Notes under the pieces: model-generated
The model's database searches: none
Told to the model about the DNA's origin: nothing
Seen by the model: the letters and a program-made list of their open reading frames with translations, nothing else
Part shown: positions 1-7,264 of the stretch, piece after piece
Position numbering within the stretch: position 1 is the first letter of the stretch
Layout of the letters: the number at the start of each line of letters is the position of its first letter
Source: Prolixibacteraceae bacterium
GTDB lineage: Bacteria; Bacteroidota; Bacteroidia; Bacteroidales; Prolixibacteraceae
Length of the DNA: 13,956 bases
NCBI GenBank assembly: GCA_003450125.1
Contig: DMFR01000177.1
Location: forward strand, 1 to 13,956
Reading direction: 5' to 3'
Program-made: the position numbers and the translations under genes

Positions 1-78
1 ATTACACAGATAGACACAGATTATTCTTATTTTTTTAAATTTGTGTTCATTTGAGTAATCTGTGTCTATCTGTGTAAT
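1..78. repeat. Inverted repeat of ACACAGATTA type
   Basis: Two perfect 23-bp inverted arms lie at 1-23 and 56-78, separated by a 32-nt AT-rich loop. The motif (attacacagatagacacag and its complement) resembles short dispersed intergenic repeats common in Bacteroidota. It lies upstream of the YkgJ-like gene and could end transcription from a gene left of the window. There is no clean T-tract after the stem, so terminator function is only inferred. Confidence 0.7.
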
Positions 79-95
79 CTGGGGTGAATTATTTT

Positions 96-114
96 GTGAC
101 TTCGTGACTTCGTG
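96..114. repeat. Short tandem repeat gtgacttc
   Basis: Two full 8-bp units (gtgacttc) are followed by a partial third (gtg). It sits between the inverted repeat at the window edge and the first gene. No function is evident; it looks like the degenerate end of the neighbouring dispersed repeat. Confidence 0.5.
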
Positions 115-178
115 TTTAATTTCTTTTTCCACCAGGTGAATATAGGGGGAAAAATAAAGTCTTTCCTGAAAACTAAAT

Positions 179-186
179 TATTTTTG
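179..186 (+). promoter_or_regulatory. Candidate -7 box before YkgJ-like gene
   Basis: TATTTTTG matches the Bacteroidota -7 consensus TAnnTTTG exactly and ends 20 bases before the ATG at 207. No TTG is present at the usual 19-21 bp upstream distance, so this is half a promoter at best. The surroundings are AT-rich, so a chance match is possible. Confidence 0.3.
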
Positions 187-206
187 TCCAAAAATAATGA
201 AACCCC

Positions 207-881
207 ATGGCAAACGAACAAAAACATTTCACCGAACACGACCGCATCTTCTATTCCGATGGGTTCCAGCTTGCACAATCAGCCATTGAGCAGGGGCTTT
301 CCAATGCCACCTTGTTTTCGGCCATTGAGTCGCTGTATGCGGCCATCGATGGGTTGAATGATTCGGTGCTTGCTTTGGCTCAAAGGCAGAACATGCCGGT
401 TGCCTGTCACAAAGGCTGCCACTGGTGCTGTCACCAGGCGGTATATGCCAATTCGTATGAGCTGCATTATTTGTCCGAAAAAATAAAATCCCGGTATTCC
501 AAAGAAAAGATTTCAGGGTGGATCAAAGCCGCCGAAGAGAAGTCTGCTGCCACTTCCCCCATGACTGAAGAGGAGGTTGCAAGCTATAAATCGCCTTGTC
601 CCTTGCTTGAAAACGGGGCCTGTTCAACCTATGATGCCCGTCCCATGGCCTGTAGAATTTACCTTTCTACCAATCTGAATACCTGCCTTGAATTTTACAG
701 GCATCCGGAGAATAAAATCAATTATCCGGCCCTGATCGACTTCCCCTTACGGGCAGGGCGCATGATGAATGAAGGTTTCATGGCTGCACTCAAAGGCCAT
801 GGTATCCAAACCGCCGAATTCAGGCTCGAGGAAGGCTTGAGAATTGTATTGAAAAATGATCAGCTCATTTTCGGAAAATAA
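207..881 (+). CDS. YkgJ-family cysteine cluster protein
   Basis: This 224-residue protein carries the cysteine cluster of the putative zinc- or iron-chelating YkgJ/CxxCxxCC family. Visible are C67, C71, C74 and C75 (CHKGCHWCC), then C131 and C139 (CPLLENGAC) and C149 in a YDARPMACR motif, with C160 as an extra candidate ligand. The spacing is that of the family, and the residues probably hold a metal ion or iron-sulfur centre. No signal peptide or membrane segment is seen, so it is likely cytoplasmic. The biochemical role of the family is not well established. The N-terminal 60 residues and C-terminal 60 residues look helical. The ATG at 207 follows a candidate -7 box and has no Shine-Dalgarno sequence, as usual in this phylum. 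The gene stands alone, followed by a long non-coding region. Family assignment is firm; molecular function is not known. Confidence 0.88.
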   Translation: MANEQKHFTEHDRIFYSDGFQLAQSAIEQGLSNATLFSAIESLYAAIDGLNDSVLALAQRQNMPVACHKGCHWCCHQAVYANSYELHYLSEKIKSRYSKEKISGWIKAAEEKSAATSPMTEEEVASYKSPCPLLENGACSTYDARPMACRIYLSTNLNTCLEFYRHPENKINYPALIDFPLRAGRMMNEGFMAALKGHGIQTAEFRLEEGLRIVLKNDQLIFGK

Positions 882-1498
882 TTCGCCTTGCCCTTAACCA
901 TTTAAGTTTGAATTAAACCGTTTCAACAATGTGGAGTGAGCTTTGAATGGCAGCCTTGTCGTTCAAAGTTTACTGTAAGCTTTTTTGGAATCATCCTATT
1001 TTTAAATTCACCTGAAGATACACTGCATACAGGCCCGTAAAAACAAACCACCTCCACCTTTCTACTAACTTTTCCGGCTTCGATACCATGCACTTTCACC
1101 TTGGTTTTCGAGTATAAATTGTCCTGTCATTGCTTTATCTTATTCGAAGCTTATTCGAAGGTTATTCGAAGGTTATTCGAAGATGATTCGAAGATATTCG
1201 TTTAATCTTCGAATAGCTTTCGAATAGCCAATGAATAATTTTCGAATAACCATTGGCTATGGCATATCAAATATAGTATACCATCAAGTAGGAAGACAAA
1301 TTTCATATCAGCCATAAAAGAGAATTTTTAAGATCATCGCTTGAAAGAGAACTGCTCCATTCCAAAAATTATGAGGGAAGAAAAATGGTTGCGGGAGAAA
1401 ACAAATCATGTCAATCCCAAGTCTTTTCGATAAAAGTTTATCACCTTTACATTGAAATTAACGAAACCAAACTTTTGAATCAGCAAGCCTTTAAATCA
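882..1498. other. Long intergenic region with TTCGAA array
   Basis: There is no convincing gene between the YkgJ-like gene and the esterase. The one notable structure is the TTCGAA array at 1140-1260, listed separately. The reading frame of the esterase stays open up to an ATG at 1385, but the encoded stretch precedes the signal peptide and does not look like protein. A weak -7-like sequence, TACATTG at 1448-1454, lies about 45 bases before the preferred start and lacks one T of the consensus. The stretch 900-1130 shows no repeat, RNA or gene that I can support. Confidence 0.6.
1140..1260. repeat. 11-bp TTCGAA array, inverted halves
   Basis: Five consecutive 11-bp units of the form ttattcgaagg run from 1140 to 1194, with TTCGAA at 1143, 1154, 1165, 1176 and 1187. 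After a 21-bp step the orientation flips to units of the form cttcgaatag at 1206-1227 (TTCGAA at 1208 and 1219), with one more TTCGAA at 1241. The halves form a perfect 10-bp stem (1186-1195 with 1205-1214) around a 9-nt loop. A second 10-bp perfect inverted repeat, atagccaatg at 1224-1233 and its complement at 1251-1260, encloses the last motif. The 11-bp period is close to one helical turn, so a protein could read all copies from one face. A like array lies at 10169-10263. Confidence 0.85.
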
Positions 1499-2467
1499 AT
1501 GATAATGAGCAATAAAGAAAGTATTTCATCAAGAATATTTTTATTGAAAACTGCGGTATTTGCAGTTTTTGTAATACTGAACCTTGTATCTTATGGTCAG
1601 GACTATGTCCTTCCGCTGTACAAGGGAGAAATTCCCAATTCAAAAAAGACGGGACAAAAGGAGAAAATAGCAAAGAGCGACATCATCCTGATCAGCAATG
1701 TGCAGGATCCGGATATCGCGGTTTATCTTCCCAGTAAACGCTTTGCCACCGGTCAGGCAGTGGTGATCTGTCCCGGAGGCGGTTACTGGGTACTGGCCTA
1801 TGACCTGGAGGGTACCGATATTGCCCGTTACCTCAATTCCATTGGCGTGGCAGGCATTGTTCTGAAATACAGGCTTCCCACTTATGGAAATTGCGTGGAA
1901 CCTCATAAAGCGCCTTTGATGGATGCCCAGAGGGCCATGCGCATGGTGCGTTCGAACGCCAAGTCATGGAACATTGACAGTACCAAGATTGGGGTCATGG
2001 GCTTTTCTGCAGGGGGTCACCTGGCTTCAACGCTGGGCACTCATTTCGACTATGGCAACAAGAACTCGACTGATGTAGTGGAACAGCAGAGCTGCCGTCC
2101 TGACTTTATGGTGCTGATGTACCCGGTCATTTCATTTACCGACAAATGTACCCATACCGGTTCGCGTGATGCGCTATTGGGCAAGGATGCCGATCCAACA
2201 TTAATTACCTATTATTCCAACGAGTTGCAGGTTCAGGATGATACCCCTCCGGCATTCCTGGTCCATGCCGATAATGATAATGGTGTGCCGGATGAAAATT
2301 CACTGCTCATGTACCAGGCGCTTCGCAAGAAAAAGATATCGGCTGAATTGCATATCCTCTCCGAAGGGGAACACGGCTTTGGGCTTGGGGGCCAAAACAA
2401 TCACATCTCCGCCTGGAGCAATGATTTAAAGCTTTGGCTGGGTTGGCTGAATCAGAAAAAGAAATAA
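1499..2467 (+). CDS. Secreted alpha/beta hydrolase (acetyl esterase-like)
   Basis: This is a serine hydrolase of the BD-FAE/acetylxylan-esterase-like alpha/beta fold, likely to de-esterify acylated sugars or polysaccharides in the periplasm. Numbered from Met 1499, the oxyanion-hole motif PGGGY is at about 92-96, the nucleophile Ser170 is in GFSAGG, the acid is Asp258 or Asp260 in HADNDNGVP, and His292 is in GEHGFG. An N-terminal signal peptide is clear: a basic stretch, a hydrophobic core (TAVFAVFVILNLVSYG), then a polar mature region. This signal argues for a start at 1499 (or 1505), because the longer frame from ATG 1385 would put 38 extra residues ahead of it. The length fits the family. 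It stands alone between the TTCGAA array and the terminator-like inverted repeat, and faces the antiporter gene. Enzyme class is confident; the substrate is inferred. Confidence 0.88.
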   Translation: MIMSNKESISSRIFLLKTAVFAVFVILNLVSYGQDYVLPLYKGEIPNSKKTGQKEKIAKSDIILISNVQDPDIAVYLPSKRFATGQAVVICPGGGYWVLAYDLEGTDIARYLNSIGVAGIVLKYRLPTYGNCVEPHKAPLMDAQRAMRMVRSNAKSWNIDSTKIGVMGFSAGGHLASTLGTHFDYGNKNSTDVVEQQSCRPDFMVLMYPVISFTDKCTHTGSRDALLGKDADPTLITYYSNELQVQDDTPPAFLVHADNDNGVPDENSLLMYQALRKKKISAELHILSEGEHGFGLGGQNNHISAWSNDLKLWLGWLNQKKK

Positions 2468-2479
2468 AAAGAGAAATAG

Positions 2480-2627
2480 ATAGAACGCTGATTTATAAGA
2501 AGAAAAAAAAAGAACACTGATTTTACTGATGTAACGGATTTACACTGATCTTTTATGTAATACAAATAATCTGTTACATCAGTAAAATCAGTGTTCTTTT
2601 TTTTTTTTCTATAAATCAGCGTTCTAT
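2480..2627. terminator. Nested inverted repeat, likely bidirectional terminator
   Basis: The outer 18-bp arms are perfect (2480-2497 with 2610-2627). The inner 24-bp arms are also perfect (2512-2535 with 2573-2596) and close a 37-nt loop. A nine-A run (2503-2511) precedes the inner stem and a twelve-T run (2597-2608) follows it, so either strand gives a stem followed by a U-tract. It fills the gap between two convergent genes, 12 bases after the esterase stop and 1 base before the antiporter stop. The core words (aacactgattttactgatg) resemble dispersed Bacteroidota intergenic repeats, so it may be a repeat element that also terminates transcription. Confidence 0.8.
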
Positions 2628-2628
2628 T

Positions 2629-4230
2629 TTATAATAGTTTTTCCCGGATTTTAAATTCTTCAAGGTCGATCAATGAGAAATATTTTCGGATCACCTCTTC
2701 ATCGTAATCGGTACTGTGATTCATCTGGTTCAGTATATCGCGCTGTTGTTCCAGCAGTTGAAGGTAAATGCTTTGAAAGTTTTTCAATGGATCTCCCTTT
2801 TCGGTATTTATTTCCTCTACTTCCTGGTTGAAAAAGTTAAGGTCAATCTTGAGCTTTTCGTACAGGATGCCCAAATGTTCATTCAGGTTCCTTTCTTCAC
2901 CATATTTCTCATCCAGGAATTGAAGTGAGCCATGTGCAATTTTCCTTTGAATGATAATCTCCTGTTCAGGGGTTGATTTAGCCTTGGATTTGTCCTCTGG
3001 GTTTACTTTTCGGATCACCCATGGAAGTGTTAATCCCTGAAAGACCAAGGTAACCAGGATGACAACAAAGGTGATAAAGAGAATCAGGTTGCGGTGAGGA
3101 AAGGGTTGTCCATTCCAAATGACCAGTGGAATGGAAAGTGCAGCTGCCAGAGACACCACTCCACGCATTCCTGCCCAGCCCAGAGCGAGTGGGCCTCTCC
3201 AACCAGGATTAGGATCTGCCACCACAATAAAATGACTCATGAACCGGGTAAAAGGAGAAGCTGCCAATGTACAAATCATTCGGGTAACAATCAGTACCAG
3301 GGAGATGGCCAATCCATAGCCTATTGCGGAGAGCAGACTGACCTCTCCCATTTGCTGCACAATGGAGGGCAGTTGGAGGCCAATGAGTAAAAAGATCAGG
3401 CCATTGAGAACAAATCCCAATACATTCCATACGTTTATTCCCTGGAGGCGGCTTTGGTAAGTCAGCAGGGTTTGTCGCTTACTGGATAGGAAAAGTCCAC
3501 CGCTCACTACTGCCAATACGCCCGAAAAGTGAAAGTATTCTGCAAAATAATACATGCAATAAGGAGTTACCAGGGTTAGAACGATTTCGATGCTCGGGGT
3601 GGTAGGCAGCCATCGATGAAAGCCATAGAAAATCAGCCCAACCAGTAGCCCGATCAATGTACCCATGAATACCACCAAGACAAAGCTGGTAGCGGCCTCT
3701 TGAAAGTGAAAATGCCCGGTAATGACTGCTATTAAGGCAAAACGAAACACGATCAGGGATGAAGCATCGTTTAACAGGCTTTCTCCTTCAGCTACGCTTA
3801 GCAGTGATTTAGGCACCTTTACCTGGCGCATGATGGTCGTTGAAGCAATGGCATCGGGCGGGGAGATGATACCCCCCAATAGAAACCCCAAGGCTAGTGT
3901 AAAGCCGGGAATAAGCGCATGGGAAACCCAGGCGATGACGCATGAGGTAATGACTACAATGGGAAAGGCAAAACTGATGATCACACGTCTCCATTTCCAA
4001 AATTCTTTCCATGATACCTGCCAGGCGGCTTCATAAAGCAGGGGAGGGAGAAAGATGAAAAATACAAGCTCCGGGTCTATGGTGATTTTTGAAAACCTGG
4101 ATGCAAAACTAAGGGCCAATCCGCCCAGTACAAGCACAATGGGGTAAGCAAGCCGAAGCTTGTTGGCGGCCATGACCAGTGCCATGATGATCAGGATGAG
4201 ATAAATGTATTCGATGATCAGGCTTTGCAT
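2629..4230 (-). CDS. Na+/H+ antiporter, CPA1/NhaP type
   Basis: This 533-residue inner-membrane protein has the layout of bacterial CPA1 sodium/proton antiporters, which exchange Na+ or another cation for H+ in pH and salt homeostasis. About twelve hydrophobic segments occupy residues 1-410. Diagnostic motifs are FLPPLLYEAAW (about 60-70), GGIISPPDAIAS (119-130), EGESLLNDASS (148-158) with the Asn154-Asp155 ion-binding pair, and GWAGMRGVVSLAAALSIP (351-368). The last 120 residues form a charged cytoplasmic tail predicted to be helical, possibly regulatory. The start is the first Met, directly followed by the first membrane segment. Convergent with the esterase, with the nested inverted repeat between them. 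No TAnnTTTG box is visible directly upstream. Family is certain; ion specificity cannot be read from sequence. Confidence 0.95.
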   Translation of the reverse strand: MQSLIIEYIYLILIIMALVMAANKLRLAYPIVLVLGGLALSFASRFSKITIDPELVFFIFLPPLLYEAAWQVSWKEFWKWRRVIISFAFPIVVITSCVIAWVSHALIPGFTLALGFLLGGIISPPDAIASTTIMRQVKVPKSLLSVAEGESLLNDASSLIVFRFALIAVITGHFHFQEAATSFVLVVFMGTLIGLLVGLIFYGFHRWLPTTPSIEIVLTLVTPYCMYYFAEYFHFSGVLAVVSGGLFLSSKRQTLLTYQSRLQGINVWNVLGFVLNGLIFLLIGLQLPSIVQQMGEVSLLSAIGYGLAISLVLIVTRMICTLAASPFTRFMSHFIVVADPNPGWRGPLALGWAGMRGVVSLAAALSIPLVIWNGQPFPHRNLILFITFVVILVTLVFQGLTLPWVIRKVNPEDKSKAKSTPEQEIIIQRKIAHGSLQFLDEKYGEERNLNEHLGILYEKLKIDLNFFNQEVEEINTEKGDPLKNFQSIYLQLLEQQRDILNQMNHSTDYDEEVIRKYFSLIDLEEFKIREKLL

Positions 4231-4261
4231 TTATCTGTTTTTTTTTATATATTTACAATAT

Positions 4262-4292
4262 ATCATCCGATGACTTCGATTCATCGGATGAT
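4262..4292. terminator. 12-bp perfect hairpin near AraC remnant
   Basis: Perfect arms (atcatccgatga at 4262-4273 and its complement at 4281-4292) close a 7-nt loop. On the minus strand it lies 18 bases after the stop of the AraC remnant, and the sequence past it turns T/A-rich. It is therefore best read as the terminator of that minus-strand unit, and may be what survives of the original 3' end. It also lies 31 bases before the antiporter start, so a leader role there is possible. Confidence 0.5.
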
Positions 4293-4310
4293 TGTGTGTT
4301 TAAAACAGGA

Positions 4311-4436
4311 TTATTTCAAATTCGTAATGATTGCCGCTTTGGAGAGATCAATTACACTTACCAAAGGGTGTAAGGTTTCGTGATCGTTCAGGGCATTGTA
4401 TTCAGCTATCGTATCAAATCTGTAAATTTGTTCCAT
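4311..4436 (-). pseudogene. Truncated AraC-family regulator, 41-codon N-terminal remnant
   Basis: On the minus strand, an ATG at 4436 opens a 41-codon frame ending in TAA at 4311-4313. Its first 35 or so residues (MEQIYRFDTIAEYNAL, then ETLHPLVSVIDLSKA) match, from memory, the start of a Bacteroidota AraC/XylS-type regulator family whose full members are about 300 residues and are often divergent from reductase genes. The match breaks after SKA; the remaining residues are short and end at a stop. No helix-turn-helix part is present. It is too short to work as a DNA-binding regulator, so I read it as a deletion remnant whose own -7 box survives at 4459-4466. The alternative, a stand-alone small protein, is less likely. 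Confidence 0.7.
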
Positions 4437-4458
4437 ACCGGTTATTGTTTTTCTGAAA

Positions 4459-4466
4459 CAAATTTA
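4459..4466 (-). promoter_or_regulatory. -7 box for AraC remnant
   Basis: Read on the minus strand this is TAAATTTG, an exact TAnnTTTG match, 22 bases before the remnant's ATG at 4436. No TTG lies at the usual distance upstream. It supports the view that the remnant marks a true gene 5' end. Confidence 0.45.
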
Positions 4467-4476
4467 ATCATTCTAT

Positions 4477-4530
4477 CAATGCAGTTACCATTCAATCAAT
4501 TCAACCGGTAAAAATGGTAGACAATGCAGT
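4477..4530. promoter_or_regulatory. Direct repeats in divergent promoter region
   Basis: The 9-mer caatgcagt occurs at 4477-4485 and 4522-4530, 45 bp apart in the same orientation. Between them is a 7-bp inverted pair (taccatt at 4486-4492 and aatggta at 4513-4519). The site sits between the -7 boxes of the remnant and of the reductase. Regulators of the AraC family typically bind direct repeats, so this may be the operator of the lost regulator. The inference rests on position and symmetry only. Confidence 0.4.
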
Positions 4531-4563
4531 AATTTGTATACCAGATCTTGATTGACAGGTTCT

Positions 4564-4571
4564 TATATTTG
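4564..4571 (+). promoter_or_regulatory. -7 box of aldo/keto reductase operon
   Basis: TATATTTG is an exact TAnnTTTG match, 65 bases before the ATG at 4637. There is no TTG at 19-21 bp upstream (the nearest are at gaps of 13 and 27), which would fit a promoter that needs an activator. It would drive the reductase and the downstream SDR-like gene. Confidence 0.5.
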
Positions 4572-4636
4572 TAGAATGAAAAGTTGCAATTAAATGAGAA
4601 ATGATATTTCAAGATATTTAATAAAACAAAATAAAG

Positions 4637-5623
4637 ATGAAAACAAGAAAATTAGGAACAAGCAACCTGGAAGTTTCAGCCATTGGACTTGGCTGTATGG
4701 GAATGAGCTTTGGCTATGGAACGATTTCCGATGACAAAGAAATGATTTCCCTGATTCGGAAAGCAGTTGAAATGGGAGTCACTTTTTTTGATACTGCCGA
4801 AGTGTATGGTCCTTATATCAACGAAGAGCTGGTGGGCAAAGCCCTCGAGCCATTCAAAGGCAAAGTGGCAATTGCCACTAAATTTGGATTTAATTTTCAG
4901 AATGGCGTAAATACCGGGCTCAACAGCAGACCTGAGCATATTAAAAAAGTGGCAGAGGAATCGCTTAAACGGCTCCGTATTGAGACCATTGACCTTTTTT
5001 ACCAGCACCGGGTGGACCCCAATGTACCCATTGAAGACGTTGCAGGTGCAGTGAAAGACCTTATCCGGGAAGGAAAAGTAAAGCATTTCGGACTTTCAGA
5101 AGCCGGGGTGAAAGTAATCCGTCGCGCGCATACCGTCCAGCCGGTTACTGCTTTGCAAAGCGAGTATTCCCTTTGGTGGCGAGAGCCGGAGGACGAAATT
5201 ATTCCTACACTTGAAGAATTGGGGATTGGCTTTGTACCGTTTAGTCCGCTTGGTAAGGGTTTCCTGACCGGAAAAATGAACCAGAACACAACGTTCGATC
5301 CTAAAGATTTCCGCAGCACGGTTCCCCGTTTATCGCCTGAAAACATTAAAGCCAATATGGCATTTGTGGATTTTGTTACTGAAGTAGCAAAACGCAAGAA
5401 CGTGACTCCTGCTCAAATTGCACTGGCTTGGATACTTGCACAAAAACCTTGGTTTGTTCCCATTCCCGGCACCACAAAGTTGCACCGTTTAAACGAGAAT
5501 CTGGGAGCTGTGAATGTAGAGTTCACACCCGACGAACTTCAGGAGATGAATAACGCATCAGCAAATATAAAAGTGCAGGGCGACCGCTATTCGGGAGGCA
5601 GTGCAAAAATGATCAACCGGTAA
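4637..5623 (+). CDS. Aldo/keto reductase
   Basis: This 328-residue protein is an aldo/keto reductase, a cytoplasmic (beta/alpha)8-barrel enzyme that reduces carbonyls with NADPH. The catalytic tetrad is complete: Asp52, Tyr57, Lys82 and His124. Other family marks are GLGCMGMSFGYG (17-28), FFDTAEVYGP (50-59), VKHFGLSE and the C-terminal cofactor loop VPIPGTTK. The GCMGMSFGYG opening points to the AKR13/YajO-like branch. Length is normal and the frame intact. The start follows an A-rich leader without Shine-Dalgarno sequence, as expected for Bacteroidota. It is followed after 58 bases by an SDR/NmrA-like gene on the same strand, so the two are probably co-transcribed. The AraC remnant upstream suggests that the operon was once under that regulator. 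Substrate unknown. Confidence 0.96.
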   Translation: MKTRKLGTSNLEVSAIGLGCMGMSFGYGTISDDKEMISLIRKAVEMGVTFFDTAEVYGPYINEELVGKALEPFKGKVAIATKFGFNFQNGVNTGLNSRPEHIKKVAEESLKRLRIETIDLFYQHRVDPNVPIEDVAGAVKDLIREGKVKHFGLSEAGVKVIRRAHTVQPVTALQSEYSLWWREPEDEIIPTLEELGIGFVPFSPLGKGFLTGKMNQNTTFDPKDFRSTVPRLSPENIKANMAFVDFVTEVAKRKNVTPAQIALAWILAQKPWFVPIPGTTKLHRLNENLGAVNVEFTPDELQEMNNASANIKVQGDRYSGGSAKMINR

Positions 5624-5681
5624 ATGGGTACCTATTCGATTTGACAGGACGTGACTGTGATTCAGGAAAATTAATTTACCG

Positions 5682-6260
5682 ATGAAAAATGTACTCATTC
5701 TGGGGGCTAGTGGTACCATTGCCAGACAGGTCATTGATCTGTTGGTACAAAAGGAGGACGTCCTCCTGACCTTGTTCTTGCGCAATAAAGGCAGGCTGAA
5801 AAATATGGATGTTTCCAAATGCCGCATCATTGAAGGAGACGTGTTGGATAATAATCAATTAAAAGAAGCCATTGCAGGGCAGGATATCGTCTATGCCAAC
5901 CTTGCAGGTGACTTGGAGCCCATGGCCAGAAACATTGTAAAGGCCATGGAGGAAAATGGAGTTAAAAAACTTATCTTTATCTGTTCCATAGGAATCTACG
6001 ATATCCCTTTAAGGCCTGTTTTAAAGCCCTACCGCAAAGCGGCAGATGTGATTGAAGCATCGGGCCTTGAATATACCATTTTGCGGCCTACATGGTTTAC
6101 AAATGCCAATGAAGTGGATTACGAAACTACCCGTAAGGTTGAACCGGAGAAGGGTTCAGTCATTTCCCAGAAAAGCCTGGCAACTTTCATTACTCAAATT
6201 ATTGAATTTCCTGAAAAGTATCGTCGTGAAAACCTGGGGATCAATAAACCCAATTCCTGA
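5682..6260 (+). CDS. NAD(P)-binding SDR/NmrA-like protein
   Basis: This 192-residue single-domain Rossmann protein belongs to the atypical SDR (NAD(P)-binding, NmrA/YwnB-like) group. The dinucleotide motif is GASGTIA at 8-14, with Ala in place of the usual last Gly. Asp53 (EGDV) caps the adenine pocket. CSIGIYDIP (101-109) is the usual strand after the cofactor site, and YRKAAD (117-122) holds the SDR-type Tyr-x-x-x-Lys region only in altered form. LEYTILRPTWF (129-139) is typical of the family. The C-terminal ENLGINKPN is the normal family end, so the protein is full length. It likely works as a redox enzyme or NAD(P)H sensor with the reductase encoded 58 bases upstream. Its end is 48 bases from the convergent CHAD-like gene, with no obvious terminator between. 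Substrate not assignable. Confidence 0.9.
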   Translation: MKNVLILGASGTIARQVIDLLVQKEDVLLTLFLRNKGRLKNMDVSKCRIIEGDVLDNNQLKEAIAGQDIVYANLAGDLEPMARNIVKAMEENGVKKLIFICSIGIYDIPLRPVLKPYRKAADVIEASGLEYTILRPTWFTNANEVDYETTRKVEPEKGSVISQKSLATFITQIIEFPEKYRRENLGINKPNS

Positions 6261-6308
6261 CCAACGGCTTTGTAAAGGATAAATGTTTTTGGAAATAAGT
6301 CGTACAAT

Positions 6309-7187
6309 TCAGTAATTGATTTTAGGATAGAGCATCAAAGTGTTTTTCTTTAATTTTCTTATTTTCAGCATGAAATGTAATCGTAATAAGGGCAATAAGT
6401 CAGCAAAATGAACGCTCAAATACTGATTGAACAAATGCAAGTCATGTTCTTTTCCCAAATATTCGGTGAGTTGATCTAGTTTTTTATTCTGTTTGTAGGT
6501 TTTTTTTAGACCAAGTCTATTAAAAACTAGCTGCTGGAGATAAAATCTCTTGCAATATTTTCTGAATTGATGAAATTCCTCGGATGAAGATTTTAAACTT
6601 AATCTTTTAAATAGTTTTTGTGTTTTTTTAAGACTCTCCAGATGTCTTCTCTTCAGTAGTTTAAGTTCTGAATTGATGTGGCTATTTTGCATTTCTTCCA
6701 AAACCTTAAGAATTGCTTCATTCCCCTTCTGAATTGCTTCTTTTCTAACAATATTTTCCTGGACAATTAGATTGTATTTCGATTCAAAATGATTTCGTAA
6801 TTCTAACAAATCGCTTTTGTCAATATCCTTTAATTTGTCTTCGATCTTTTTGAACGTTTGAAGATAAGCAAAATCCTCTCTTGCCTGGGCGAATTGTTTG
6901 GAAAGAGATTTTAATCCGGATTTCCATTGTAAATACTGCTTTTGACCGATTTGGAATTCATATAAAAACAAAATCGCTGAAATAGATTTCAGCGATTTTC
7001 GCAGGTTATGAATGCTTTCGTCAATATTCAGAATCTCTTTTCCTGAAATTGAATGAAGCGTATTCATATCCTCTTCAAGCATCAAATTGAGACTGACGAA
7101 TCGTCCAATTTTGTCTGAAATATACTTGTTTTTTAATTTCATTTCCAAGGTTGAATTCAGAACAATCGTTTTGCGGATCCTTTTCAT
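6309..7187 (-). CDS. CHAD-domain-like helical protein
   Basis: This 292-residue, Lys-rich and almost wholly helical protein resembles the CHAD domain (conserved histidine alpha-helical domain), known in other proteins to bind polyphosphate. The two diagnostic repeats are visible: an IHNLRKSLKSISAILFLY helix (His60, Arg63, Lys64, Lys67) and an FHQFRKYCKRFYLQQLVF helix (His206, Arg209, Lys210, Lys213, Arg214), followed by a LTEYLGKEHDLHLF segment (240-253) corresponding to the QxxLGxxxD motif. No CYTH domain is fused, and no signal peptide or membrane segment is seen. The ATG at 7187 is 77 bases after the stop of the upstream helical gene on the same strand. A TAAGTTTG match to the -7 box (7242-7249, minus strand) lies in the gap but lacks a -33 TTG. 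The two genes may be co-transcribed. Assignment rests on motifs and is moderately sure. Confidence 0.75.
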   Translation of the reverse strand: MKRIRKTIVLNSTLEMKLKNKYISDKIGRFVSLNLMLEEDMNTLHSISGKEILNIDESIHNLRKSLKSISAILFLYEFQIGQKQYLQWKSGLKSLSKQFAQAREDFAYLQTFKKIEDKLKDIDKSDLLELRNHFESKYNLIVQENIVRKEAIQKGNEAILKVLEEMQNSHINSELKLLKRRHLESLKKTQKLFKRLSLKSSSEEFHQFRKYCKRFYLQQLVFNRLGLKKTYKQNKKLDQLTEYLGKEHDLHLFNQYLSVHFADLLPLLRLHFMLKIRKLKKNTLMLYPKINY

Positions 7188-7264
7188 GATGAACCCATTG
7201 TAGAAGACACCAACTGATCAGATGCTAAACTTTGAGGGGTTCAAACTTATTCAAAATCCCATGA

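Noticed and set aside
991..1089. 32-codon minus-strand frame in the long intergenic region, with a hydrophobic middle (FVFTGLYAVYLQV)
   Set aside because: Very short, no promoter or family resemblance, and the length is expected by chance.
1140..1260. Possible CRISPR array from regularly spaced repeats
   Set aside because: The unit is only 11 bp with no unique spacers, halves are inverted, and no cas gene is nearby.
4676..5397. Two minus-strand frames of 136 and 132 codons inside the aldo/keto reductase
   Set aside because: They lie antisense to a gene with a full catalytic tetrad and have no recognisable protein features.
7242..7249. TAAGTTTG (minus strand) as a separate promoter for the CHAD-like gene
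   Set aside because: The -7 box fits, but no -33 TTG lies at a usable distance; an operon with the upstream gene is as likely.
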